NCBI GenBank assembly: GCA_949289565.1
Contig: CASEOO010000029.1
Coordinates: forward strand, 1 to 64,000
DNA: 64,000 bases
Direction: 5' to 3'
Origin: an uncultured Bacteroidales bacterium
GTDB lineage: Bacteria; Bacteroidota; Bacteroidia; Bacteroidales; UBA932
The notes under the pieces are model-generated. The model was not told the origin of the DNA. It saw nothing but the letters and a program-made list of their open reading frames with translations, and ran no database searches. A program made the translations under genes and the position numbers. This document shows, one piece after another, positions 10,142 through 18,461 of this stretch. Numbering within the stretch: the first letter of the stretch is position 1; each line of letters starts with the position of its first letter.

Positions 10142-10882
10142 ATGGAAGAGAATGTGATACATATCAGAAATCTCACGAAGAAATTCGGAGGCTTCACTGC
10201 TGTCGACCATATCAGTTTCGATGTCCGCAGAGGGGAGATTTTCGGCTTTCTGGGGGCTAACGGGGCAGGGAAGACCACAGCTATGAGGATATTGTGCGGA
10301 CTCAGCCGTCCTACCGAGGGAGAAGGCACGGTAGCAGGATATGACATATGTTCGGAGCAAGAAAAAATTAAAAGGAATATCGGCTATATGAGCCAGAAGT
10401 TTTCTCTGTATCCCGACCTGACTGTCCGGGAAAATATCCGTCTGTTCGGAGGAATTTACGGGCTGAGTGACAAGACGATAAAGGAAAAGACCGGCAAGAT
10501 GCTCGATATGCTCGGCATGCAGTCAGAGAGAGACCAGCTGGCGGGGGCTCTTCCTTTAGGGTGGAAACAGAGGCTGGCTTTCAGCATAGCCATGGTGCAT
10601 GATCCGGGAATCATTTTCCTGGACGAGCCTACGGGAGGCGTTGATCCTGAAACCAGGCGGAGGTTCTGGGAGATGATATATGACGCGGCTGAAAGGGGAG
10701 TGACGGTATTTGTGACCACACATTATATGGATGAAGCCGAGTATTGCGGCCGTGTTTCGGTGATGGTGGACGGGAAGATTGCCGCAATGGATTCTCCTGA
10801 CAGGCTGAAATCCTCATATAATGCTGAAAATATGGATGAAGTGTTCAGAATCATTGCCGGCAGGGCCGGAAGGGAGGGCTGA
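10142..10882 (+). CDS. ABC exporter ATPase, second half (YbhF C-terminal-like)
   Basis: Protein of 246 aa. Walker A GANGAGKTT, Walker B IIFLDEPTGGVD and the switch histidine (His194 in TTHYMDEA) are intact. The signature loop is degenerate, LPLGW (residues 137-141) in place of LSGGQ. Together with the preceding protein, which has a good signature but no switch histidine, this gives one complete and one dead ATP site. It starts on the base after the upstream stop, so the two are surely co-translated. Likely a heterodimeric NBD pair for the two permeases that follow. Confidence 0.93.
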   Translation: MEENVIHIRNLTKKFGGFTAVDHISFDVRRGEIFGFLGANGAGKTTAMRILCGLSRPTEGEGTVAGYDICSEQEKIKRNIGYMSQKFSLYPDLTVRENIRLFGGIYGLSDKTIKEKTGKMLDMLGMQSERDQLAGALPLGWKQRLAFSIAMVHDPGIIFLDEPTGGVDPETRRRFWEMIYDAAERGVTVFVTTHYMDEAEYCGRVSVMVDGKIAAMDSPDRLKSSYNAENMDEVFRIIAGRAGREG

Positions 10883-10884
10883 AA

Positions 10885-11997
10885 ATGAAAGAATTCACGG
10901 CTTCTGTCATCAAGGAGTTCCGGCATATTTTCAGAGACCGGCGCACTATATTGATAGCCATGGTGATGCCTGTGGTGCAGATTGTCCTGTTCGGATTTGC
11001 GGTCAGCACAGAGGTGAATGACGTCAGAGTGGCTTTTTGCGGGGATTTGTCAGATACTGAAGTCAGGCATGCCGTGGACAGGATAGATCAGAACAGGTAT
11101 CTGAGGGTTGTATGCAGGCTCGACAGCCCGTCATCGGCTGAAGAAATGTTCCGCAAGAACAGGGCAGACGTGGCCATTTGTTTTGAACGGGACTACGGAA
11201 GCCGGCTTGCATCTTCGGGACAGGCAAGCGCGAGGATTATTGGTGACGGTTCCGACCCGAACACGGCCCAGATGATAGCCAGTTATTTGAAAGGTGTCAT
11301 CCAGTCTGAGCAGGCCGATGTCAGCGTGTCATTGGCTGGAGACAGGCAGGCATCCATGGCTCCTGTGGTGCAGCTGATGTACAATCCGGCGATGAAATCT
11401 TCATACAATTTCGTGCCAGGTGTCATGGGGCTGATTCTCATGCTGATATGTTCGATGATGACAGCGGTGTCCATTGTCAGGGAGAAAGAGACAGGGACGC
11501 TGGAACTTCTCCTGGTGTCGCCGGTCAAGCCATTGTGGATTATATCCAGCAAGATGATTCCATATCTGGTACTGTCGGCCGCAAACTTTGTGAGCATCCT
11601 TCTGCTGTCGCATTATGTGATGGAAGTGCCAGTGAATGGCAGTCTGACGCTGCTTTCTCTGGCCGCATTGATTTTCGTGGTGACTTCCCTCGCTCTCGGC
11701 CTGCTCATTTCGGTGATCTCTTCGAGTCAGAGGACGGCCTTGCTGATATGCGGCATGGGGCTGACAATGCCTGCAATGATATTTTCGGGAATCATTTTCC
11801 CGTGTGAAAGCATGCCTGTCATTCTGCAATGGTTTTCGGATATTATCCCTGCCAAATGGTTCATCATCATCGTGAAGAAGGTGATGATCCAGGGTGACGG
11901 GCTGGCATCTGTCGTGAAGGAGCTGTCGATATTGGCCGGCATGGCGGCCATCCTTCTGGCGGTGAGTATAAAAAGTTTCAGGACTCGCCTTCAGTGA
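10885..11997 (+). CDS. ABC-2 type permease (YbhS-like)
   Basis: Protein of 370 aa of the ABC-2/CcmB-like export family. One N-terminal membrane helix (about residues 22-42, IAMVMPVVQIVLFGFAV) is followed by a large extracytoplasmic domain (to about residue 170) and five C-terminal helices from FVPGVMGLILMLICSMM onward, with the REKETGTLELLLVSPV cytoplasmic coupling loop. It starts 2 nt after the second ATPase gene and forms one half of the membrane channel with the next gene product. Substrate unknown; E. coli YbhFSR is linked to drug and cation export. Confidence 0.9.
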   Translation: MKEFTASVIKEFRHIFRDRRTILIAMVMPVVQIVLFGFAVSTEVNDVRVAFCGDLSDTEVRHAVDRIDQNRYLRVVCRLDSPSSAEEMFRKNRADVAICFERDYGSRLASSGQASARIIGDGSDPNTAQMIASYLKGVIQSEQADVSVSLAGDRQASMAPVVQLMYNPAMKSSYNFVPGVMGLILMLICSMMTAVSIVREKETGTLELLLVSPVKPLWIISSKMIPYLVLSAANFVSILLLSHYVMEVPVNGSLTLLSLAALIFVVTSLALGLLISVISSSQRTALLICGMGLTMPAMIFSGIIFPCESMPVILQWFSDIIPAKWFIIIVKKVMIQGDGLASVVKELSILAGMAAILLAVSIKSFRTRLQ

Positions 11998-12045
11998 CAG
12001 GCGTGCGAAAATCATTTGACGGACTGGTGTTTAAAGGAATAGGAT

Positions 12046-13167
12046 ATGTGGAAGTATCTTTTAGAGAAGGAGTTCAAACAGTTTTTCAGAGATCCTGGCC
12101 TTCCGAAAATGGCCCTGATGTTTCCCGTGTTGATGATGCTGGTTTTCCCGTTTGCAGTCAGCATGGAGATACGGAACATAAATCTGGCTGTGGTGGACGG
12201 GAGCAGATGCATGGAGTCTTCCCGGCTGATAGAAAAATGCATTTCTTCGGGATATTTCAGGCTGGTGGAGGTGTGTGACAGCCCGGATGATGCTATGCGT
12301 CTGATGGATGACAACGATGTGGACGCCATCATCACCATAGGGCCTGGTTTCGCGGCTGATGTGGCAGGCGGCGACGGATTTCCTGTCGGGATCAAATTGA
12401 ATACCGTGAACGGGACGAGAGGCAGCATCGGCGCCCAATATCTACAGGCTTGCATCCGCATGTATCTTCAGGAAAGGAATGCCGGGATGGATTCCGGAAG
12501 CGGCATGGCTGTTTCCTCTGTGCCTGTCATTAATGTCTCTGAAAAGTATTATTTCAATCCGTACCTGGACTACAAGCTCTTCATGATTCCTGCACTGATA
12601 GTCATAGGCATCACGATGATCACAGCGTTCCTGCCTGCCCTGAACATCGTGTCCGAAAAGGAAACGGGGACTATAGAACAGATAAATGTCACCCCTGTCA
12701 GCAAGACGGCTTTCATTGTATGCAAGATGATACCTTACTGGGCCATAGCCTTTTTCGTGCTTACCGCCTGCCTGTTCATAGCCTGGGCTGTGTTCGGGTA
12801 TACTTGCCGTGGAAATGTGCTCTGGCTTTATTTCTACACCACGCTCGACATCATCGTTATGGCTGGCCTGGGGCTCCTGATTTCGAATTATAGTTCCAAT
12901 GCCCAGCAGGCCATGTTCGTCATCTGGTTTTTTGCCGTGATTTTCATGCTCATGAGCGGGATTTTTACTCCGATAGCTTCCATGCCGGACTGGGCGCAGG
13001 CTATCACATATTTCAATCCGATGCGGTACTATGCCGATGCCATGCGTTCCGTCTACCTGAAAGGCGCCGATCCATTCGAAATCTGGTACGATGCCGCCGG
13101 CCTGGCCGCCATCGGCATCGCAATGGTCTCGTGGGCCATAGCGAGCTACCGCAAGTCTTCTGACTGA
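12046..13167 (+). CDS. ABC-2 type permease (YbhR-like)
   Basis: Protein of 373 aa with the same plan as its upstream neighbour: N-terminal helix (FPVLMMLVFPFAVSM), an extracytoplasmic domain of about 140 residues, and five C-terminal helices beginning LFMIPALIVIGITMITAF, with the coupling motif SEKETGTIEQINVTPVS. It lies 48 bp downstream of the first permease and ends the efflux operon. The conserved EKETGT motif in both permeases supports a heterodimeric channel. No clear terminator follows. Confidence 0.9.
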   Translation: MWKYLLEKEFKQFFRDPGLPKMALMFPVLMMLVFPFAVSMEIRNINLAVVDGSRCMESSRLIEKCISSGYFRLVEVCDSPDDAMRLMDDNDVDAIITIGPGFAADVAGGDGFPVGIKLNTVNGTRGSIGAQYLQACIRMYLQERNAGMDSGSGMAVSSVPVINVSEKYYFNPYLDYKLFMIPALIVIGITMITAFLPALNIVSEKETGTIEQINVTPVSKTAFIVCKMIPYWAIAFFVLTACLFIAWAVFGYTCRGNVLWLYFYTTLDIIVMAGLGLLISNYSSNAQQAMFVIWFFAVIFMLMSGIFTPIASMPDWAQAITYFNPMRYYADAMRSVYLKGADPFEIWYDAAGLAAIGIAMVSWAIASYRKSSD

Positions 13168-13215
13168 TTCTGGCAAAATTTTTATCGAATCTATCCACAT
13201 GTAAACGAGTTTGTG

Positions 13216-13271
13216 TATTTTTGCCGGACTTTTGAAGGAAATGTCCGGAATTGTCCGGCATTTTCCGGACA
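13216..13271 (+). promoter_or_regulatory. yhhQ leader with CCGGA inverted repeat
   Basis: TATTTTTG at 13216-13223 fits the -7 consensus, without a -33 box. Downstream, TGTCCGGAA (13242-13250) and TTCCGGACA (13263-13271) form a 9-bp inverted repeat with a 12-nt loop that itself holds another TGTCCGG. The hairpin ends 21 nt before the chosen ATG. It does not match the preQ1 riboswitch patterns I know, and its function is unknown. Confidence 0.4.
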
Positions 13272-13292
13272 GAAGTTCAAACAGCTTTATTT

Positions 13293-13976
13293 ATGGAAAA
13301 GGTCTCGGAAAACCCTTTAAAAAACCGAAACACCGCAGATACGTGGCATGGAACCGGCAGGTCTGCCCTTATGGCCGTGACTGCGGTTTTCGTCACATTG
13401 TACCTGACTTCCAACATCATGGCAGTCAAGGTGATCAGTATATTCGGCCTGTTTTACTTCGATGCCGGTACACTTACTTTCCCCTTTGCGTACATGCTGG
13501 GAGATGTCCTTACTGAGATATGGGGTTACCGTATAGCCAGGAAAGTAATATGGCTCACTCTGCTGTGCAATATCCTCCTTGTGGTGTTCACCATGGCTGG
13601 TGTCTGGCTTCCATCGCCTGATTATATGTCAGAAACAGCTGATGCATACGCCCATATTTTCACATATGTGCCGAGAATAGTGCTGGCGTCTCTGACAGGT
13701 TTTCTTTTCGGAGAACTCTCAAATGCCTGGCTAATGGACAGAATAAAGGTATGGACACGAGGCAGGTGGCTGTGGCTGCGTACTATCGGGAGCTCAGCTG
13801 TAGCGTATGTCTTCGATTCCGTGCCATTTGTTCTCATAGCTTTCGCAGGGACAGTGCCGGCTCGTGATCTGTTGCTGATGATAGCTTTCCAGTATGTTTC
13901 GAAACTGGCTATCGAGGCTCTTTTCGGCACTCCTATGGCATATGCCGTCATCGGTTGGATAAGGAGGATGAAATGA
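13293..13976 (+). CDS. yhhQ: Queuosine precursor transporter, YhhQ/VUT family
   Basis: Protein of 227 aa with about six membrane helices. The family hallmark segment TSNIMAVKVISIFGLFYFDAGTLTFP is followed by FAYMLGDVLTEIWGY and the LFGELSNAWLMDRIK loop. Members import queuine or preQ1/preQ0. The ATG at 13293 is preferred; an in-frame TTG at 13251 would lie inside the leader hairpin. The stop overlaps the next gene's ATG (ATGA), so transporter and radical SAM protein are coupled. That pairing points to import of a queuosine precursor followed by its processing. Confidence 0.9.
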   Translation: MEKVSENPLKNRNTADTWHGTGRSALMAVTAVFVTLYLTSNIMAVKVISIFGLFYFDAGTLTFPFAYMLGDVLTEIWGYRIARKVIWLTLLCNILLVVFTMAGVWLPSPDYMSETADAYAHIFTYVPRIVLASLTGFLFGELSNAWLMDRIKVWTRGRWLWLRTIGSSAVAYVFDSVPFVLIAFAGTVPARDLLLMIAFQYVSKLAIEALFGTPMAYAVIGWIRRMK

Positions 13977-14665
13977 ACAGATATTCAGTCATTTCCGAAG
14001 GGAGCTTCCCTCGCGAATTCCTTCTTCTGCAAGGTACAGGATGCCGCTGGCGGCAATGTTCGTTCTGTGACTACCATTCTGATGCCGGCCCTGACCCGTT
14101 TTCCGTCAACAAGCCGGTGCTGGAGCAGGTGACAGGGGAGTACGGGACTCTGGATATCATCAATTCCGGCTCTGCATCTGAGCTGGACGGCAGGACATTG
14201 GACGAAATCGGAAGGGTAGTGAAAGCGAAGGATATAAATACTGTCTGGTTCGAAATGCACTATATGTACCGTCATCGCCTGGCTGAATTTGCATCCATGT
14301 TCGCTCCTGTGCAGGTGAAGTTCAGGTGCGGAATAGAGACTTTCGACCCTCTGCTCAGAAACAGATGGCGCAAAGGTATTCCTGCCGGTGTTTCCGCAGA
14401 AGATGTCGCCAGGTATTTTCAAGGCATTTGCCTGCTGTGCTGCACCGGCGAAGAAGGTGATACACCTGAACGGCTTATCCGTGACGTGGAACTGGCACGC
14501 AAATATTTCGAATACTGCAGCATAAACCTTTTCTGCGACAACACCACGCCACTTCGTCGCGATGAGGCTATGGCATCCTGGTTCGTCCGCGACATTTACC
14601 CATCTCTGAAATCCGATCCTAAATTCGAAATCCTCCTCGGCAACACCGACCTCGGCGTCGGATGA
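13973..14665 (+). CDS. Small radical SAM protein, probable queuine salvage enzyme (QueL-like)
   Basis: Protein of 230 aa. Near the N-terminus GTGCRWRQCSFCDYH places Cys24, Cys29 and Cys32 in a CX4CX2C pattern, where most radical SAM proteins have CX3CX2C. Beyond it come a beta-alpha barrel-like region and FRCGIETFDPLLR, a segment typical of radical SAM folds. The ATG at 13973 overlaps the yhhQ stop. In Clostridioides difficile a radical SAM lyase (QueL) cleaves imported queuine to preQ1 next to a transporter, so a queuine lyase is the best guess. Function is inferred from neighbourhood, not from a specific motif. Confidence 0.6.
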   Translation: MNRYSVISEGSFPREFLLLQGTGCRWRQCSFCDYHSDAGPDPFSVNKPVLEQVTGEYGTLDIINSGSASELDGRTLDEIGRVVKAKDINTVWFEMHYMYRHRLAEFASMFAPVQVKFRCGIETFDPLLRNRWRKGIPAGVSAEDVARYFQGICLLCCTGEEGDTPERLIRDVELARKYFEYCSINLFCDNTTPLRRDEAMASWFVRDIYPSLKSDPKFEILLGNTDLGVG

Positions 14666-14717
14666 TAGTCTATCTGTGTCACTTCGGGGCGGAACTGCGA
14701 CAGATGATGCCAGGAGT

Positions 14718-14749
14718 GTTGAAATTCCGGAGGGAATTTCTTAAATTTG
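14718..14749 (+). promoter_or_regulatory. Promoter for the acetyltransferase gene, with hairpin
   Basis: GTTG (14718-14721) and TAAATTTG (14742-14749) are 20 nt apart, a good -33/-7 pair. The spacer between them is filled by a perfect stem, GAAATTCC (14721-14728) with GGAATTTC (14733-14740). This could end the upstream transcript or serve as a protein site. Confidence 0.55.
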
Positions 14750-14769
14750 AAACTTTAACCACATAAGAC

Positions 14770-15243
14770 ATGAAAATCCGCAGAGCGCAGGAAAAAGACA
14801 TGGACAGGATAGACGACCTTCTGTATCAGGTATGCATGATACACCACGAAGGCCGTCCGGACCTATTCAAGGCAGGGACTAAAAAATACACCAGGGAACA
14901 GCTTTCCGCTATCCTGAAAGACGAAAAGACACCGGTCTTCGCGGCCGTGGACGACACCGATGCCATGATAGGCTACGCTTTCTGCATATTCAAGGAAACC
15001 CGGGACGACAACATCCTCTACGACCATAAGACTCTCTACATCGATGACCTGTGCGTTGACAGAAAATCCCGGGGTCATGGAATAGGAAAAGCCCTTTTCC
15101 AGGCTGTCAGAGACTTCGCCTCTGACAATGGCTGTGACAGCCTTACCCTGAATGTGTGGAGCTGCAATGCCTCCGCCCTCGAATTCTATCGCCGCCTCGG
15201 ACTCACTCCGCAGAAAACCATTATGGAGATGGGTCTGCTATGA
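14770..15243 (+). CDS. GNAT-family N-acetyltransferase
   Basis: Protein of 157 aa with the full GNAT fold. The acetyl-CoA pyrophosphate loop is RGHGIGKALF (about residues 100-109), preceded by the strand LYIDDLCVD, and the C-terminal strand-helix NVWSCNASALEFYRRLGL is typical. The substrate cannot be told. It has its own promoter at 14718-14749, and its stop overlaps an in-frame ATG of the amidase gene (ATGA at 15240), so the two are probably one unit. Confidence 0.9.
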   Translation: MKIRRAQEKDMDRIDDLLYQVCMIHHEGRPDLFKAGTKKYTREQLSAILKDEKTPVFAAVDDTDAMIGYAFCIFKETRDDNILYDHKTLYIDDLCVDRKSRGHGIGKALFQAVRDFASDNGCDSLTLNVWSCNASALEFYRRLGLTPQKTIMEMGLL

Positions 15244-16070
15244 AATCACCGGTCAATCCGGCACAAGAAACTGAAATCAACAGACAGAAAATGAAAATCA
15301 CATTGCTTCAAAGGGATATAGTATGGGCCGACCCGCAGGCGAACATGGTCCGGAATGACCTTGTTTTCCAGACTGGAGGAAGCTCAGACCTCTACATTTT
15401 CCCGGAAATGTTTTCCACGGGTTTCTGTACAGTACCAGAGGGCATAGCCGAACCGCAGCCTTCCGTGACCCTTGAATGGATGAAAGACAAAGCCATCAGG
15501 AACAGCTGCGCCATAGCTGGCAGTGTCGCCGTCCTGGAAGACGGAAAATATTTCAACCGCTTTTATTTCGTGCATCCTGACGGAGCGGCGGACCAGTATG
15601 ACAAGAAGCATCTTTTCACTTATGGAGGGGAGCATTTCAGGTTCACAGCAGGCTGCGGACGCACCATCGTCCAATACAGAGGCTGGCGCATTCTTCTGGA
15701 AATCTGCTATGACCTCCGTTTCCCGGTATGGTCCAGAAACAGAGGCGACTACGATATGATCATCTACGTGGCGAGCTGGCCTAAACCGCGTACAGATGCG
15801 TGGAAACAGCTTCTCAGGGCCAGAGCCATAGAAAACCAATGCTATGTGGCCGGTGTAAACAGATGCGGCACAGATCCCTCCTGCGAATATGAAGGAGGGA
15901 CAGCCCTCATAGACCCATACGGGAAGACCATAGCCGAATGTCCTGACGGCATTGAAAGCCAGATCAGTGCAGATATCAGCATGGAACTTCTGGAAGACTT
16001 CAGAAAGAAATTTCCGGTTCTCGAAGACGCCGATAAATTCGGATTTCAGGAAGATGCCGGCACACTGTAA
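15240..16070 (+). CDS. Omega-amidase, nitrilase superfamily (YafV/NIT2-like)
   Basis: Carbon-nitrogen hydrolase with the Glu-Lys-Cys triad: Glu in IFPEMFSTGF, Lys in YDKKHLF and Cys in EICYDLRFP. The SWPKPRTDAW and AIENQCYVAGVNRCG segments are typical of the NIT2/YafV omega-amidases, which release ammonia from 2-oxoglutaramate or 2-oxosuccinamate formed by glutamine or asparagine transamination. Two starts are possible: 15240 (276 aa, overlapping the upstream stop) or 15291 (259 aa, MKITLLQ, where most homologues begin). Nearness to an aminotransferase and iorAB suggests a link to 2-oxoacid handling. Confidence 0.88.
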   Translation: MKSPVNPAQETEINRQKMKITLLQRDIVWADPQANMVRNDLVFQTGGSSDLYIFPEMFSTGFCTVPEGIAEPQPSVTLEWMKDKAIRNSCAIAGSVAVLEDGKYFNRFYFVHPDGAADQYDKKHLFTYGGEHFRFTAGCGRTIVQYRGWRILLEICYDLRFPVWSRNRGDYDMIIYVASWPKPRTDAWKQLLRARAIENQCYVAGVNRCGTDPSCEYEGGTALIDPYGKTIAECPDGIESQISADISMELLEDFRKKFPVLEDADKFGFQEDAGTL

Positions 16071-16155
16071 AAATAATGAGATTCCGGCGAAATCTCCGAT
16101 ACCGGCAGAATCGTCGCCGGACTGGTATGAACGACATTTATAAACGGACACGAAT

Positions 16156-17856
16156 ATGACACAAGTTAAACTGTTGCTTGGCGATGAAGCCATAGCCGAA
16201 GGCGCCCTGCATGCTGGGATTAAAGGTGTTTACGCCTATCCCGGCACTCCGAGCACCGAGATTACGGAATACATCCAGCATTCGGCCATATCTCAGGAAA
16301 ACGGTATTCACTGCACATGGAGCTCGAACGAAAAGACAGCCATGGAAGCCGCGCTTGGGATGTCCTATGCCGGCTGCCGGAGCATGGTATGCATGAAACA
16401 CGTCGGCATGAACGTCGCCGCCGATGCTTTTGTGAATGCCGGGATGACAGGAGTGAACGGCGGACTGGTAGTCGTAGCCGCCGACGACCCGTCCATGCAC
16501 TCATCCCAGAACGAACAGGACTCCCGATTCTACGGAAAATTTGCCATGATACCCACGCTGGAGCCATCTACGCAGCAGGAAGCATATGAAATGATGGCAT
16601 ACGCATTTGACCTTTCTGAAAAGGAGAAACTCCCTGTGTTGCTTAGGATTACGACTAGACTTGCGCATTCGAGGGCCGCAGTGCGGATATCGGCGGAGAA
16701 ACCGGAAGCAGTCAGAAAACCTGCCGACAGAGACCGCTCAGCATGGGTGCTCCTGCCGGCGAACGCCAAAAGGAAAAATCTCGCATTGACCGCAAAACAG
16801 CCTCATCTCGAACAGCTTTCCGCCGAATCTCCGTTTTTCAGGATATCCGTCCCGGACCATTTTGCAACTCCAGAAAACAAGGATGCCCTTCCGGGCAATG
16901 CCTCTGTCTCTGAGAATGCCGGTGCCCTGACGGGCAATGCCGCCGCGTCCCTCCCGAAAGGGATCATTGCCAGCGGCACAGGCTATAATTATGTCATGGA
17001 GAACAATGCTCTCGAAGCCGGATATCTTCTGATGAAAATTTCACAATACCCGGTTCCGGCAGAAGCTGTCAGGCAATTTTCGAAAGAATGCAGCCAGATA
17101 TTGGTCGTCGAAGACGGCCAGCCATTCCTTGAAGAGCAGGTGCGGAGTATAGTGGGCGGGGACTATCCTGTAAAAGGAAGGCTTGCGGGAGACTTGCCGC
17201 GTACAGGGGAGCTGAATCCTGACTGCGTCGCCCAGGCCATAGGAAAAAAGACAGTTCCGGTGTACAAAGTGCCTGATGGCATTGTCCCGAGACCGCCGGC
17301 CTTATGCCAGGGTTGCGGCCACAGGGACGTATATATAGCTCTTAACCAGGTGCTTGCCGGCTATCCCGAGTCAAGGGTGTTCGCCGACATCGGGTGTTAT
17401 ACTCTGGGTGCGCTTCCGCCATTCTGCGCGATAGACACCTGCGTGGACATGGGGGCTTCGATCACTATGGCGAAAGGCGCCGCAGATGCCGGGCTTCATC
17501 CTGCAGTGGCAGTGATAGGCGATTCTACTTTCACTCACAGCGGCATGACGGGGCTTCTCGATGCAGTGAACGACCGCTCGAACATCACGGTCGTCATTTC
17601 CGACAACCTGACTACAGCCATGACTGGAGGGCAGGACTCTGCCGGCACGAACAAATTCGAAGCTATCTGCCTGGCTTTGGGGGTCGAGAAAGAGCATGTG
17701 AGGGTGGTGGTCCCTCTGCAGAAGAACATGGAGGAAATCACCCGTATCATCAAGGAGGAGCTCGAATATGATGGAGTCTCTGTGATCATTCCGCGCAGGG
17801 AATGCATGCAGACTCTGGCCAGGAAGAAACGCCAGTCCTCCAGAAAACAGGATTGA
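16156..17856 (+). CDS. iorA: Indolepyruvate ferredoxin oxidoreductase, alpha subunit
   Basis: Protein of 566 aa. An N-terminal pyrimidine-binding half (GDEAIAEGALHAGIKGVYAYPGTPSTE) precedes the TPP/Mg half with LCQGCGHRD, GDSTFTHSG and DNLTTAMTGGQ. With IorB it oxidatively decarboxylates aryl pyruvates to aryl-acetyl-CoA using CoA, TPP and ferredoxin. Unlike the archaeal enzyme it ends at RKKRQSSRKQD and has no C-terminal 2[4Fe-4S] ferredoxin domain, so electrons must leave by another route. A low-complexity linker rich in NAS/GNA lies at about residues 235-270. First of four genes for an arylacetate module. Confidence 0.93.
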   Translation: MTQVKLLLGDEAIAEGALHAGIKGVYAYPGTPSTEITEYIQHSAISQENGIHCTWSSNEKTAMEAALGMSYAGCRSMVCMKHVGMNVAADAFVNAGMTGVNGGLVVVAADDPSMHSSQNEQDSRFYGKFAMIPTLEPSTQQEAYEMMAYAFDLSEKEKLPVLLRITTRLAHSRAAVRISAEKPEAVRKPADRDRSAWVLLPANAKRKNLALTAKQPHLEQLSAESPFFRISVPDHFATPENKDALPGNASVSENAGALTGNAAASLPKGIIASGTGYNYVMENNALEAGYLLMKISQYPVPAEAVRQFSKECSQILVVEDGQPFLEEQVRSIVGGDYPVKGRLAGDLPRTGELNPDCVAQAIGKKTVPVYKVPDGIVPRPPALCQGCGHRDVYIALNQVLAGYPESRVFADIGCYTLGALPPFCAIDTCVDMGASITMAKGAADAGLHPAVAVIGDSTFTHSGMTGLLDAVNDRSNITVVISDNLTTAMTGGQDSAGTNKFEAICLALGVEKEHVRVVVPLQKNMEEITRIIKEELEYDGVSVIIPRRECMQTLARKKRQSSRKQD

Positions 17857-17888
17857 ATCCGGACAGTTCTCAAACAGGAAAATGAAAA

Positions 17889-18461
17889 ATGAAAAAAGAC
17901 ATCATACTTTCAGGCGTGGGAGGACAGGGTATCCTTTCCATTGCCACCATTATAGGAGACGCGGCTGTCAGAGCCGGACTGAATCTTAAGCAGGCTGAAG
18001 TGCACGGCATGAGCCAGCGCGGGGGAGAAGTGGAGTCCGGACTGAGGCTTTCGGACAGTGAAATATATTCCGACATGGTGCCTCTCGGCTCTGCTGACAT
18101 CATACTGTCCATGGAGCCGATGGAAGCTCTCAGATATCTTCCGTTTCTGCATGAGGGCGGTTATGTCATCACATCGTCATCTCCATTCAGGAACATCGGG
18201 AACTACCCGGAAGAAGCCGTGGAAAAGGCATTGGCTTCATTGAACCATGTCATCACTGTCGACCTTGACAGAATTTCACAAGAGAATTCCATGCCGAAAT
18301 CGGCCAACGTGATCCTGCTCGGGGCGGCCGCGGGAGTCATCGGCATACTGACGCCTGAGCAGCTTAGGGAAAGCATACGGAACGTCTTCGCCAGAAAGGG
18401 GGAGCACATTGTGGACATGAATCTGAAAGCATTCGAAATCGGACAGGGATATGGCAGATAA
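17889..18461 (+). CDS. iorB: Indolepyruvate ferredoxin oxidoreductase, beta subunit
   Basis: Protein of 190 aa matching the gamma-type subunit fold of 2-oxoacid ferredoxin oxidoreductases: ILSGVGGQGILSIATIIGDAA at the start, the AEVHGMSQRGGEVESGLR loop that contacts CoA, and ADIILSMEPMEALRYLPFL. It partners IorA, whose gene ends 32 bp upstream. Its 3' end overlaps the aminotransferase start by 11 bp, so translation of the two is coupled. Confidence 0.94.
   Translation: MKKDIILSGVGGQGILSIATIIGDAAVRAGLNLKQAEVHGMSQRGGEVESGLRLSDSEIYSDMVPLGSADIILSMEPMEALRYLPFLHEGGYVITSSSPFRNIGNYPEEAVEKALASLNHVITVDLDRISQENSMPKSANVILLGAAAGVIGILTPEQLRESIRNVFARKGEHIVDMNLKAFEIGQGYGR

Noticed and set aside
13216..13292. 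preQ1 riboswitch before yhhQ
   Set aside because: The hairpin there is a simple CCGGA inverted repeat without the preQ1 core or A-rich tail.
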